The notes beneath the pieces were generated by a model that worked only from the letters and a program-made list of their open reading frames with translations, searched no databases and was not told where the DNA came from. From CAIWXH01 sp964555675 (lineage in GTDB: Bacteria > Chloroflexota > Chloroflexia > Chloroflexales > Chloroflexaceae), in NCBI GenBank assembly GCA_964555675.1, contig CAZKTU010000172.1:1-14400 (forward strand): DNA of 14,400 nucleotides. Reading direction: 5' to 3'. Shown here one piece after another: positions 5,540-13,251 of this stretch (its first letter is position 1; every line of letters begins with the position of its first letter). A program made the position numbers and the translations under genes.

Positions 5540-8209
5540 CTAGGCGGCCTCGATCGGCTGCACCGGCAGGGTGAAGCTGAAGGTGCTGCCCTCGTCGACC
5601 CGGCTCTCGAACCAGATCCGCCCGCCGTGCAGCTCGACCAGCTTGCGGGTGATGCTCAGCCCCAGACCGGTGCCGCCCACCTCGTCGCGCAGGGGGTTGT
5701 CGGCGCGGAAGAAGGGCGTGAAAATGTGGGGGTGGGCCTCGGGGGGGATGCCGACCCCATTGTCGCGCACCTCGACGCGCACCTCGCCGCCGCCGTTGCG
5801 CAGGGCGACGCGCACCTTGCCGCCGCGCGGGGTGTACTTGCAGGCGTTGCCGATCAGATTGACCGCGATCTGGGCCAGGCGCTGACGGTCGGCCCGAATC
5901 ACCGGCAGGCCCGCGGGCAGGTCGAGGGCCAGGTCGATCTGGCGCTCGCGGAACTGGCCGTCGAGGACGGCGGCCACGTCGCGGATCACCTCGGCCACAT
6001 CGGTCGGCTCGACGCGCATCGGCGCCTCGCCGGCCTCGACCCGCGACATGTCGAGCAGCTCGTCGATCAGCTGGACCAGGCGCACCACATTGTTCTTGAT
6101 CACCAGCAGCGGCTCGCGGTGGGTCTGGTTCACCTCGCCGAAGGTGCCGAGCAGCAGCATGTCGACGAAGCCCCTGATGCTGGTCATGGGCGTGCGCAGC
6201 TCGTGCGAGGCCGTGGCGACCAGCTCGGTCTTGAGCCGGTCGGTGGCCTCCTCGGCGGTAATATCGTGGTAGACCACCACGCTGCCGAGGGCCTCGCCCC
6301 GCGACGAGTGGACGGGCGACGAGCGGGCGCGCACGGTGCGCTCGCCCGCGGCGAACTTGCGCACGCGCTCCTCGGGGTCGGCGCTCTCGAGGGCGGCGGG
6401 CACGCCGGGCAGCTCGCCGATCGGGCGGCCCATGAAGGCCTCGGCCCTGATGCCCAGGATGCCCTCGGCGGCGGGGTTGATGATGCGGACGAGACCGTGG
6501 CGGTCGCTCACCACCACCCCGTCGCCGATACTGCGCAGCACCGCCATGAGCTTGCTGGCCTCCTCCTCGCGCTGGGCCACCGTCACCGCCAGCGAGTCGC
6601 TCTGCTCGCTGACGTAGCGGTAGAGCTGGGCCTTGCCGAGGGCGGCGGCGGCCTGAGCGGCGGCGGCCTGGGCGATCTGCGCGTGCTCGGCGGTGAAGTG
6701 GCCGACCCGGCCGTGGAGCAACAGCAGCACGCCCAGGACCTCGTGCTCGAGCATGATCGGCACGGCCAGGACGGCCCTGGCGGTGCTGTCGTGGCTGCTG
6801 CGCACCTGCCAGCGCTGATCGCGGGTCGTATCGGGCACGATGGCCGGCTCGCGGTTGACCAGCACCCAGCCGGCCAGGCCCTGGCCGCGTTCGAGGAGCC
6901 CGGGCGCCTCGCCCTTCTGGCGCTCGAGTGTGGTGCGGTAGACCAGGTGGCCCGTGTTCGGCTCGAGCAGCATAATCCCGCCGCGCTCGGCGTCGACGTG
7001 CTCGGCCACCAGGCTCAAGGTCTGCTCGAGCAGCTTGCGCTCGTCGAGGCTCACGGCCAGGGTGCGCGCGATCTGATAGAGCACCTCGGCCCGGTCGCGG
7101 GCCCGGCGCAGCTCGTCGGCGCCCCGCGCGAGGTCGGCGGTGGCCGCCTCGACCCGCTGCTCCATGGTGGTGTACAGCTCGGCGTTGTCGAGGGCGGCCG
7201 CGGCCTGGTTGGCCAGCAGCTCGAGCAGGGGCAGGGCCTCGCGCAGGGCGGCCCGGCGCTCGCGGGTCGCCGAGACCGAGAGCACACCGCGCACCTCGCC
7301 GAGCTGGCTTCTGAGGGGCAGGGCCAGGTGCAGTTCGCCGGGCAGGCCGCGGTAGGGCAGGGTGGCCACCTCGACGGCGTGGGCCCCGGCGGGCGCGCCA
7401 GCCTCGAGGCGCTCGGCGAGCTCGGCGTAGGGGTAGGCGAGACCCTCGACGGCGCTCAGGCGCCGCCCGCTGGCCCCGATCGCCACGTCCACCCGCGCGC
7501 GGCCCCGGCTCCAGTCGACCGTGCTCAGGGCGACACAGTCGAAGTCGCCGGCGCCCTGCACCGCGCCGGCCAGCTCCTCGAGGATGTGCTGGAGGCTGGT
7601 CGAGACGCGCAGGCGGTTCGAGACGGCCAGAGCGCTGTGAAGGGCCGCCTCGCGGGCCCGGGCGCGCTCGCGCAGGGTGGCCTGGGCGGCGATGGTGCGC
7701 TCGAGCAGCAGGGCGACCAGGCCAAGCTCGGCCCCGCGCAGGAGCCAGGCGGCGGCCGCGACGGTCCAGCCGTCGGCGGCGACGACGAGGGCCACGGCGC
7801 CATAGGCGAGCCAGATCGCGGCGGCGACGCCGCGGCCGGGTGCGCCGGGCCAGAGCAGCAGGGCGGCGAAGATCGGCGGAATGAGGGCGGGCCAGAGGGG
7901 CGAGGCGGCCCAACCGCTGGCGGCCACGGCGACAAGGGCCAGGGCGACGCAGGCGCTCAGCAGGGCCAGGGCGAGCAGGCGCGCGGCCCTGGGCGAGAGC
8001 CGGCGGAGGCGCCCGCCCCCGGGCGCGCAGAGCAGGCCGAGGGCCGGGGCGACCACGGCGAGGGCCGCGAGGGAGGCGAGGGCGAGAGGCGGAGCGGCGA
8101 CCGCCGTGGCGTAGGCGAGCAGGGCCAAGGCGAAGACGGCGAAGCCGAGGCCAACCCAGAGCGGGTCGACTGTCGGCTGCGCATCCTGATTAGCCGTTTC
8201 TTGATCCAA
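5540..8209 (-). CDS. Membrane sensor histidine kinase with two GAF domains and a PAS domain
   Basis: With the start used here the product has about 889 residues. Order: a hydrophobic N-terminal region of roughly five membrane helices (about 18-173), a short coiled linker, GAF 1 (about 205-343), coiled coil, GAF 2 (about 385-528), PAS (about 553-651), HisKA with the phospho-accepting His669 in SHELRTP, and HATPase with the N box NLIGNACKYTP (Asn788), DNGVGIP (816-822) and GGTGLGL (845-851). All catalytic boxes are intact. It should sense a membrane or small-molecule signal and phosphorylate a response regulator; none is adjacent, so its partner is elsewhere. No ATG or well-placed GTG exists at the 5' end. 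TTG at 8209 is preferred; TTG at 8260 would add 17 basic residues that mirror the upstream gene's end. Either way it overlaps the ligase gene, suggesting coupled translation. Confidence 0.92.
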   Translation of the reverse strand: MDQETANQDAQPTVDPLWVGLGFAVFALALLAYATAVAAPPLALASLAALAVVAPALGLLCAPGGGRLRRLSPRAARLLALALLSACVALALVAVAASGWAASPLWPALIPPIFAALLLWPGAPGRGVAAAIWLAYGAVALVVAADGWTVAAAAWLLRGAELGLVALLLERTIAAQATLRERARAREAALHSALAVSNRLRVSTSLQHILEELAGAVQGAGDFDCVALSTVDWSRGRARVDVAIGASGRRLSAVEGLAYPYAELAERLEAGAPAGAHAVEVATLPYRGLPGELHLALPLRSQLGEVRGVLSVSATRERRAALREALPLLELLANQAAAALDNAELYTTMEQRVEAATADLARGADELRRARDRAEVLYQIARTLAVSLDERKLLEQTLSLVAEHVDAERGGIMLLEPNTGHLVYRTTLERQKGEAPGLLERGQGLAGWVLVNREPAIVPDTTRDQRWQVRSSHDSTARAVLAVPIMLEHEVLGVLLLLHGRVGHFTAEHAQIAQAAAAQAAAALGKAQLYRYVSEQSDSLAVTVAQREEEASKLMAVLRSIGDGVVVSDRHGLVRIINPAAEGILGIRAEAFMGRPIGELPGVPAALESADPEERVRKFAAGERTVRARSSPVHSSRGEALGSVVVYHDITAEEATDRLKTELVATASHELRTPMTSIRGFVDMLLLGTFGEVNQTHREPLLVIKNNVVRLVQLIDELLDMSRVEAGEAPMRVEPTDVAEVIRDVAAVLDGQFRERQIDLALDLPAGLPVIRADRQRLAQIAVNLIGNACKYTPRGGKVRVALRNGGGEVRVEVRDNGVGIPPEAHPHIFTPFFRADNPLRDEVGGTGLGLSITRKLVELHGGRIWFESRVDEGSTFSFTLPVQPIEAA

Positions 8210-9659
8210 TGCTCGCGAACGCCCCCCTCGCCCCCGCTTCCTCGGGGGGCAGGCCGACAATGGCCGCGCCGAGGCCCATGACTCCCCAGAACAGGGCGAC
8301 CATGTGGCTGAACTCGATGTTAAAGAAGTAGTGGTCGGCGAGCCCCATGGCCAGGGCGGCGACGATGCCGGCCTGGCAGCCCAGGACCCAGCTGGCCCGC
8401 TCCTCGTCGAGGCCCCTGAGGGCGCCGATCGTCTGGGCGAACCATGCGGCCACGGCGCCCAGGAAGGCCGCCAGGCCCACCAGGCCGACCCGCTGGCCGA
8501 GGGCCAGGTAGATACTGCTCACCCCCGCCGTCAGGTCGAGGTCGGGGGCCTGGCCGAAGCCGATGCCGAAGGCCGGGTAGCGCTGGATGATCGCGACGGC
8601 GTTCTCGAACTCGGCGAGGCGCATCTGCTGGGCCCGGTCCTCGAACTGCACCCCGCTCACCACCCGGGCGACGAACTCCTCGGCGAAGCCGAGGCCGATC
8701 AGCAGGGCGGCGCCGGCGACGCCCGCGCCGATCATCACCCACCAGAGGCGCCTGTAGCGCAGCGTGGCCAGGTAGGCCGCCGCGATCACCACGCCGAAGA
8801 GGGCGGCCCGCGAGAAGGTCAGGAGCAGGGCCAGCGCCATCACTCCTACGATACAGCCTAGGAGCCAGCGGCGCAAGAGGGGCTGCCGGGCCACCAGCTG
8901 GGCGGCGGCGAGGGCCACCACCAGGGCGAGCATGCCGCCGAAGCTGTTCGGGTCGACCGAGAGGCCGATGGCCCGCTCGAGGCCGTCGACATCGTCCTCG
9001 ACATAGCGCAGGACCCGCCCGCTGGTGGGGTAGCCGATACGGCCGAGGCTGACCAGCAGGCGCAGGGCGAGCTGGTCGCCCATGGCCCAGAGGAGCAGGG
9101 CCGTCAGGGCGGCGAGGCCGCCGGCGATGATCAGGCCGCGCAGGATGAGTCGGGCCTGGGCGCGGGAGCGCACGCAGTTGACCACACTGAAGTAGAGCAG
9201 CACGCCGAGGACGAACTTGGCGTAGTTGTGCAGCGTGCTCGTGTCGGGCAGACCGCGGGCGCCCAGGATAAGCGAGAAGAAGGTGAGGCCGAGGAAGCCG
9301 AGGAGCGGCAAGGCCAGAGCGGTGAGGCGCAGCTCGTAGGCGTCGGGGCGAGCGAGGAGGCGCAGAGTCCAGACGCCCATCAGGGCGACCAGGGCCAGGG
9401 TGAGGAAGTTGGGGGTGATCACCGCCTTGAAGGGCAGGGTTGCGAAGGGCAGCAGGGTGATAATCGCGAAGACGGCGAGCAGACCGGCCTCGGTCGAGAC
9501 GAGGACGGCGAGGCCGGCGAGCATGGCGAGCAGGCCGGCGATGGCGTAGAGGGGGCCGAAGGCCGCGGCGCCGCCGACGACCCCACCGAGGGCGAGGGCG
9601 AGGGCGGCGACGAGGGCGGGCGAGCGCGTCAGGGCGTCACGGAACTGAGCTTGCTGCAT
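8190..9659 (-). CDS. O-antigen ligase/polymerase-like (Wzy_C superfamily) membrane protein
   Basis: This 489-residue protein is almost wholly hydrophobic, with about 11-12 predicted membrane segments. It has the hallmarks of the O-antigen ligase/polymerase superfamily: SVDPNSFGGMLALV (234-247), LTFSRAALFG (280-289, with the conserved Arg284) and, in the large outer loop (about 325-385), RYPAFGIGFGQ (360-370). Such proteins join or polymerise lipid-linked glycans on the outer face of the membrane; in a probably monoderm Chloroflexota the product would more likely be an exopolysaccharide or a protein glycan than lipopolysaccharide (inference). The ATG at 9659 has no evident Shine-Dalgarno. It lies 58 bases after glpX on the same strand, and its last 20 bases overlap the histidine kinase gene. 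No glycosyltransferase genes are nearby, so this is an orphan member rather than part of a surface-glycan cluster. Confidence 0.85.
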   Translation of the reverse strand: MQQAQFRDALTRSPALVAALALALGGVVGGAAAFGPLYAIAGLLAMLAGLAVLVSTEAGLLAVFAIITLLPFATLPFKAVITPNFLTLALVALMGVWTLRLLARPDAYELRLTALALPLLGFLGLTFFSLILGARGLPDTSTLHNYAKFVLGVLLYFSVVNCVRSRAQARLILRGLIIAGGLAALTALLLWAMGDQLALRLLVSLGRIGYPTSGRVLRYVEDDVDGLERAIGLSVDPNSFGGMLALVVALAAAQLVARQPLLRRWLLGCIVGVMALALLLTFSRAALFGVVIAAAYLATLRYRRLWWVMIGAGVAGAALLIGLGFAEEFVARVVSGVQFEDRAQQMRLAEFENAVAIIQRYPAFGIGFGQAPDLDLTAGVSSIYLALGQRVGLVGLAAFLGAVAAWFAQTIGALRGLDEERASWVLGCQAGIVAALAMGLADHYFFNIEFSHMVALFWGVMGLGAAIVGLPPEEAGARGAFASIGSRNG

Positions 9660-9674
9660 AAATGAGCGGGGGGC

Positions 9675-9699
9675 GGGGACCCCACCGAGAAGCCTTCTC
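9675..9699 (-). other. Short palindromes between glpX and the ligase gene
   Basis: Two odd-centred palindromes stand close together: GGGG-A-CCCC (9675-9683) and GAGAAG-C-CTTCTC (9687-9699). In RNA the second could form a five-pair stem with a three-base loop. There is no T-run after either on the minus strand, so they are at most a weak attenuator or processing site after glpX. Confidence 0.25.
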
Positions 9700-9717
9700 A
9701 GGAAAGCGGGTTGCGGA

Positions 9718-10698
9718 TCACCCGTAGGGCATGTTGCTGATGCGCATCAGCTTGTCCCAGCGGTGAGTCGCATCGATATAACGAATGGTGCCCGAGCGCG
9801 AGCGCATGACCACGCTGTGGGTACGGGCGCCGCCGCCGAAATACTCGGTGCCGCGCAGGAACTCGCCGGGGGTGATGCCCGTGGCGGCCACGTAGACATT
9901 ATCGCCCCTGACCAGATCCTTGACCATATAGACCTTGCTCGCGTCGATATTGAGCTCGGCCATACGGGCCCGCTCCTCGTCGTTGCGGGGCCAGACCTTG
10001 CACTGGACCTCGCCGCCCATACACTTGAGGGCCGCGGCGGTGATCACGGCCTCGGGGGCGCCGCCGATGCCCATCAGGATGTCGGCGGGAGGGTTCTCGA
10101 TTGCCGTCATAATTCCGGCGCTGACATCGCCGTGGAGGATGAGCTTGATGCGGGCGCCGGTCTCGCGGATCTGCCGGATCAGCTCGGTATGGCGGGGGCG
10201 GTCGAGCACGACGACGGTGACATCGTCGATCTGCTTGCCGAGGGTGCGGGCCACGGCGCGGACGTTATAGGCGACGGGGGCGTTGATATCGATCACGCCC
10301 TTGGCGCGCTCGCCGACGGCGAGCTTGTCCATGTAGGCGATGCCCTGCCAGTTGTGCAGGGCGCCCCGCTCGGCGATGGCGATCACGGCAATGGCGCCGG
10401 GCATACCCTCGGCGAGGAGGGTCGTGCCCTCGACCGGGTCGACGGCGACGTCCATCTCGGGGCCATCGCCCGAGCCGACGCGCTCGCCGGTGAAGAGCAT
10501 GGGGGCCTCGTCCTTCTCGCCCTCGCCGATCACGACCGTGCCAGTCATGGGAATGCTATCGAGGGCGTAGCGCATCGCGTCGACGGCGGCCTGGTCGGCG
10601 CCGATCTTGTCGCCACGACCCATCCAGCGTCCACTGCGCAGGGCGGCGGCCTCTGTGGCACGCACCAGGTCCATGCCCAGATTGCGCTCGATCCGCAT
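9718..10698 (-). CDS. glpX: Class II fructose-1,6-bisphosphatase
   Basis: GlpX removes the 1-phosphate of fructose 1,6-bisphosphate in gluconeogenesis; in autotrophs the same enzyme often also acts on sedoheptulose 1,7-bisphosphate. The 326-residue product shows the metal and phosphate residues of the family: Asp35 (GADQAAVDAM), Glu59 (IGEGEKDEAPM), Asp87 and Glu90 in DPVEGTTL, then HGDVSAGI and MGIGGAPEAVITAAAL. The ATG at 10698 is chosen because a GGAGG sits five bases before it (10704-10708). An in-frame ATG at 10710 contains that same Shine-Dalgarno in its own codons and has no site of its own. A strong promoter lies at 10738-10766. It is likely the first gene of a minus-strand unit with the ligase-like and kinase genes. 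The assignment is firm; bifunctionality toward sedoheptulose bisphosphate cannot be read from sequence. Confidence 0.95.
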   Translation of the reverse strand: MRIERNLGMDLVRATEAAALRSGRWMGRGDKIGADQAAVDAMRYALDSIPMTGTVVIGEGEKDEAPMLFTGERVGSGDGPEMDVAVDPVEGTTLLAEGMPGAIAVIAIAERGALHNWQGIAYMDKLAVGERAKGVIDINAPVAYNVRAVARTLGKQIDDVTVVVLDRPRHTELIRQIRETGARIKLILHGDVSAGIMTAIENPPADILMGIGGAPEAVITAAALKCMGGEVQCKVWPRNDEERARMAELNIDASKVYMVKDLVRGDNVYVAATGITPGEFLRGTEYFGGGARTHSVVMRSRSGTIRYIDATHRWDKLMRISNMPYG

Positions 10699-10737
10699 GA
10701 CTTCCTCCATTGGCGTTCTGCGGCGTCACAGTGGTGA

Positions 10738-10766
10738 ATTTTAGCACAGAGGATGCGCGCTGTCGA
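10738..10766 (-). promoter_or_regulatory. Extended -10 promoter of glpX
   Basis: On the minus strand TCGACA (10761-10766, five of six to the -35 consensus) is followed after exactly 17 bases by TAAAAT (10738-10743), preceded by TGC, so it is an extended -10. Expected initiation is near 10731, giving a leader of about 33 bases to the ATG at 10698. The site falls between the stop of the PucR-like gene and glpX, so glpX need not depend on readthrough. Confidence 0.7.
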
Positions 10767-10792
10767 ATGATGTGGCGGGGCCGGAGCCTTGC

Positions 10793-12349
10793 CTACGCCT
10801 CGTCGAGGGTCGCGAGCACCCTATGGGCGCGCAGGGCCAGCCAGAGCGCGAAGTGCTCTTCGGCGTTATCCAGGTCCATCCCGCTGATCTCCTTGATGCG
10901 CTCGAGGCGGTAGAGCAAGGTATTGCGGTGGACGTGGAGGGCCTCGGAGGTGGCCCGCAGGTTGCCGAGGTGGTTGAAGTAGGCGTCGAGGGTCTTGATC
11001 AGGTCGGCCCGCTGGCGCGTATCATAGTCGGCGAGCTTGGCCAGGGTCTCGCGGTAGAAGGTCCAGAGCTCGGGCGTCTCGCGCAGGCGCACCAGCAGCC
11101 GGTACACACCCAGGTCCGAGAAGGCGAGGACGCGGCCGGTCCCGAAGAGCTGGCGGCCGAGGATGAGGGCCTGTTCGGCCTCCTCGAGGGTGCGGCGCCA
11201 ATCGGTCAGAGCGGGGACCTGGGAGCCGATGGCGATCAGCAGGCCGGGATATTCGGTCAGCAGGCGCTCGCGCAGCTGCTCGACCAGGTCGCGGGGGCGC
11301 AGGTTAGGAGCGGCGGGGAACATGCAGAGGACACTACTCTCGCGGCGCGAGAGCGGCGCGGCGACGCCGCGGCGGGTCAACTCGCTCTGGACGGCCCCGC
11401 TGAGGCGGGCCAGGGTGGCGGGGGTGGCGTCCTCGAGGTTGATCAGGACGGCGATATGGGGCAGGGTGAGGTTATAGCCGAGCTCCTGGCCGCGCTGCAC
11501 AGCGGCGGCCATGTCGCCGGGGGGGCCGCTGAGAATGTTCGAGACGAAGTCGCCGCGCAGGCGCTCTTCGGCGGCGTGGACAGCCTGCTCCTTAGCGAGC
11601 TCGAGGGCGAGGGCCGCGGCGCCGCGCAGGGCGGCCTCGCGGTCCCACTCGTCGAGGGTCGCGCCGGCCAGGGCCAGGAAGCCCGTGGGGTAGTCGCTCT
11701 GGCCGATCGGCTCGACCCAGATCTGCTGATTGAGCAGCGAAGCGTCGCCCCGAGCGGTGGGGCGGAGGGCCTGGAGGGCGATCCGGGCCGAGCCCTTGCC
11801 GCGCTGGGCCCGCAGCTCGCCGTTGGGCGCATAGCAGGCCACACTCTGGCCGGTGCGCTCGGCCAGGGCCTCGAGCAGGCCGGGCACGCCCTGGCCGGCC
11901 AGCGAGCGCTGGGTGAGCAGATCGTAGAGCTGGGCGCCGCGCCGCTCGAACTGAGCCTCGTAGTCTGAGACCAGACGTGTGATCTCGCGCTCGACCTCGC
12001 GCAGGTCGGCCTGGGCGGGGAGCTGGAGCAGGGGCAGGCGCGCCTCTTCGGCGGCGGCGATATCGTCGGGGCCAATCGGGCCGAGGGCGACGACGCCGGC
12101 CACGGGCACGGGGGCCTGGGCGAGGCGGCGCACCAGCACAGCGAGGGTCAGGCGCGAGTCGAGGGCGAGGGCGGCATCGACGGCGAGCAGGGCGATCTCG
12201 CCGCCGCGCAGTTCGGCGAAGGCGGGGAGAGTCGCGCGCAGCGTCGCCACCCAGGTCACCTGCCGACCCTGCCCGGCGCTGCCGGCGGCGATGCTGGTGC
12301 CTGAGGGAAGCGCGAGGCGTAGGACGTCGCGAACGGTGACCGAGGGCAT
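10793..12349 (-). CDS. PucR/CdaR family transcriptional regulator
   Basis: The 518-residue product has the full architecture of this family: an N-terminal PucR-type ligand domain (about 5-125), a connecting helix and a central GAF-like sensor region (about 130-270), a CdaR GGDEF-like domain (about 290-410) and a C-terminal helix-turn-helix at about 453-500 with the typical TLDAYFNHLGNLRATSEAL and HVHRNTLLYRLERI. Relatives control purine, proline, sugar-diacid or amine breakdown, usually as activators responding to the pathway substrate. The direct neighbours are glpX downstream and a divergent MarR gene, neither of which points to a clear pathway; the nitrogen-release genes at the left edge are 9 kb away. 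The ATG at 12349 lacks a Shine-Dalgarno, but the extended -10 promoter at 12385-12411 fits a 29-base leader. The family is certain, the effector unknown. Confidence 0.9.
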   Translation of the reverse strand: MPSVTVRDVLRLALPSGTSIAAGSAGQGRQVTWVATLRATLPAFAELRGGEIALLAVDAALALDSRLTLAVLVRRLAQAPVPVAGVVALGPIGPDDIAAAEEARLPLLQLPAQADLREVEREITRLVSDYEAQFERRGAQLYDLLTQRSLAGQGVPGLLEALAERTGQSVACYAPNGELRAQRGKGSARIALQALRPTARGDASLLNQQIWVEPIGQSDYPTGFLALAGATLDEWDREAALRGAAALALELAKEQAVHAAEERLRGDFVSNILSGPPGDMAAAVQRGQELGYNLTLPHIAVLINLEDATPATLARLSGAVQSELTRRGVAAPLSRRESSVLCMFPAAPNLRPRDLVEQLRERLLTEYPGLLIAIGSQVPALTDWRRTLEEAEQALILGRQLFGTGRVLAFSDLGVYRLLVRLRETPELWTFYRETLAKLADYDTRQRADLIKTLDAYFNHLGNLRATSEALHVHRNTLLYRLERIKEISGMDLDNAEEHFALWLALRAHRVLATLDEA

Positions 12350-12384
12350 TGGTGCGCTTTACTGTGTCGGATGCAGTGGCGGCC

Positions 12385-12411
12385 ATTATAACATGCCGCC
12401 GGGCCCATCAA
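12385..12411 (-). promoter_or_regulatory. Extended -10 promoter of the PucR-like gene
   Basis: On the minus strand TATAAT (12385-12390) is preceded by TGT, a perfect extended -10. TTGATG (12406-12411) is the best -35, at a short spacing of 15 bases, which extended -10 promoters tolerate. Transcription would begin near 12378, about 29 bases before the ATG. Confidence 0.6.
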
Positions 12412-12474
12412 GGCCAGGGCGCGTAGGATCCGAACTCCTCGCCCTGCCCTGATTTGCGGTTTCTTCGGGCAACC

Positions 12475-12487
12475 CGGTATAATACCG
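12475..12487. promoter_or_regulatory. Perfect palindrome enclosing a symmetric -10 box
   Basis: CGGTAT-A-ATACCG is a perfect 13-base palindrome. Its core reads TATAAT on the plus strand (12478-12483) and TATTAT on the minus strand (12479-12484), so either direction could be used. It follows directly on a second palindrome, CGGG-CAA-CCCG (12466-12476), sharing two bases with it. TTGCGG (12454-12459) is a poor plus-strand -35 at 18 bases. It may be an upstream promoter for the MarR gene, a regulator site, or both. Confidence 0.45.
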
Positions 12488-12507
12488 CCTACACCCCCAA
12501 CACCCAC

Positions 12508-12536
12508 TTGACGTCCCACCCGACTCGTAGTACACT
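12508..12536 (+). promoter_or_regulatory. Main candidate promoter of the MarR gene
   Basis: TTGACG (12508-12513) and TACACT (12531-12536) are separated by exactly 17 bases and match consensus at five and four positions. Transcription would begin near 12543, so the three dyads at 12550-12599 fall in the first 60 transcribed bases, a typical place for a repressor to block. Confidence 0.6.
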
Positions 12537-12549
12537 CTCAGCCACAACA

Positions 12550-12599
12550 ATTGCATACCCAATAGTTGCGAATACAACGACGGAGTTGACCTACGCAAC
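12550..12599. promoter_or_regulatory. Three tandem TTG-N6/7-CAA dyads, probable MarR operators
   Basis: Three inverted repeats follow one another: ATTG-N6-CAAT (12550-12563), GTTG-N6-CAAC (12565-12578) and GTTG-N7-CAAC (12585-12599). Each has perfect four-base arms. Centre distances are 15 and about 20.5 bases. They lie between the candidate promoter and the MarR start codon. Many MarR proteins bind short TTG...CAA-type palindromes at their own promoters, so autoregulation is the simplest reading. Confidence 0.55.
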
Positions 12600-12601
12600 C
12601 G

Positions 12602-13057
12602 ATGCATAACCAAGCTGAGCAACAGTACCGCATGATCTATGACATCTACGTCCTGCTGGACGATGGGGATCGGCGCGTACTGCGCTCCTTCAATCTCAAC
12701 ACCTCCCAGTACAGTATTCTGTTGCTGCTCGACGCCGACCAGGGCTGGCGGCTCACCGACCTGAGCGACAGACTTCTGTTCGACAAGAGCACCGTAACGC
12801 GCATCATCGACAGGCTCGAGCAGATGGCCCTGGTGCGCCGTATCGCCGACCCTTCGGACCGGCGCGTGCAGCGAGTGCTGCTGACGCCGCAGGGCGTAAG
12901 TGTACGCGACGACGCCTATGCCGCCCACGAGCACTCGATGGAGCGGCGCATGGCCGTACTGAACGCCGATGAGCAGCACTGTCTGCGCGGCCTGCTGGGC
13001 AAGCTGCGCGACGGCCTGCAAGCCGACCTGCAGCATGTCCCCGCCCTCGACCCATGA
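12602..13057 (+). CDS. MarR family transcriptional regulator
   Basis: This 151-residue winged-helix protein fits MarR length and layout. N-terminal and C-terminal helices form the dimer face; the recognition helix is DKSTVTRIIDRLEQ (61-74) and the wing carries DPSDRRVQRV (83-92), the diagnostic D-x-R-x motif region. MarR proteins usually repress their own gene and a neighbour until a small aromatic or other ligand binds; no redox-cysteine pair typical of OhrR is evident. The ATG at 12602 has no well-spaced ribosome site (GGAG at 12582-12585 is 16 bases away); Met11 at 12632 is a possible alternative start with no better site. It diverges from the PucR-like gene and is followed by a terminator, so it is a single-gene unit. 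Control of the sugar transporter gene downstream is possible, but the dyad motif is not clearly repeated there. Confidence 0.9.
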   Translation: MHNQAEQQYRMIYDIYVLLDDGDRRVLRSFNLNTSQYSILLLLDADQGWRLTDLSDRLLFDKSTVTRIIDRLEQMALVRRIADPSDRRVQRVLLTPQGVSVRDDAYAAHEHSMERRMAVLNADEQHCLRGLLGKLRDGLQADLQHVPALDP

Positions 13058-13065
13058 CCCACGCA

Positions 13066-13100
13066 CACCCTCGCGGGCCCGCGCAGCGAGGGTGACTCTT
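13066..13100 (+). terminator. Hairpin terminator after the MarR gene
   Basis: A perfect nine-base stem, CACCCTCGC (13066-13074) with GCGAGGGTG (13086-13094), encloses an 11-base loop that is itself GC-rich. It starts eight bases after the stop codon and is followed by ACTCTTT, a short weak T-run. It should separate the MarR transcript from the sugar-binding gene. Confidence 0.65.
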
Positions 13101-13146
13101 TGAGGTAAACCGCCGTCGCTCAATGCTGAAAGGGGGTGGTTGCAGC

Positions 13147-13170
13147 ACACGAAAGCAGGACTGTTCGTGT
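13147..13170. promoter_or_regulatory. Inverted repeat in the leader of the sugar-binding gene (candidate operator)
   Basis: ACACGAA (13147-13153) and TTCGTGT (13164-13170) are perfect seven-base arms with a 10-base spacer. The spacer holds a further CAG/CTG pair, so the whole could also fold as a bulged hairpin. It lies about 80-105 bases upstream of the start codon in a region less GC-rich than the genes. I could not place a convincing -35/-10 pair around it; CATAAC (13180-13185) is the best -10 nearby but has no -35. Confidence 0.4.
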
Positions 13171-13210
13171 CGGAACTCACATAACAGGATCTCGGGAGTA
13201 TTCCCAAACC

Positions 13211-13224
13211 GGCCATTGCTGGCC
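13211..13224. other. Small hairpin GGCCA-TTGC-TGGCC before the ribosome site
   Basis: Perfect five-base arms with a four-base loop end 11 bases before the TAAGGAG ribosome site. CCAAAC occurs on both sides (13204-13209 and 13223-13228). It may stabilise the leader or bind a protein; it is short enough to be chance. Confidence 0.25.
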
Positions 13225-13251
13225 AAACGTACTGCTAAGGAGCATTCAAGC

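Noticed and set aside
5382..7913. A second 843-codon minus-strand frame inside the kinase gene
   Set aside because: Its translation is almost all Arg, Ala, Gly and Pro, as expected from the wrong frame of a GC-rich gene; the kinase frame has every catalytic motif.
5627..8281. An open frame of 884 codons on the plus strand, fully antisense to the histidine kinase
   Set aside because: It mirrors the kinase codons in a high-GC gene, its translation is low-complexity Gly/Ala/His/Gln/Leu with no domain, and the sense strand encodes an intact multi-domain kinase.
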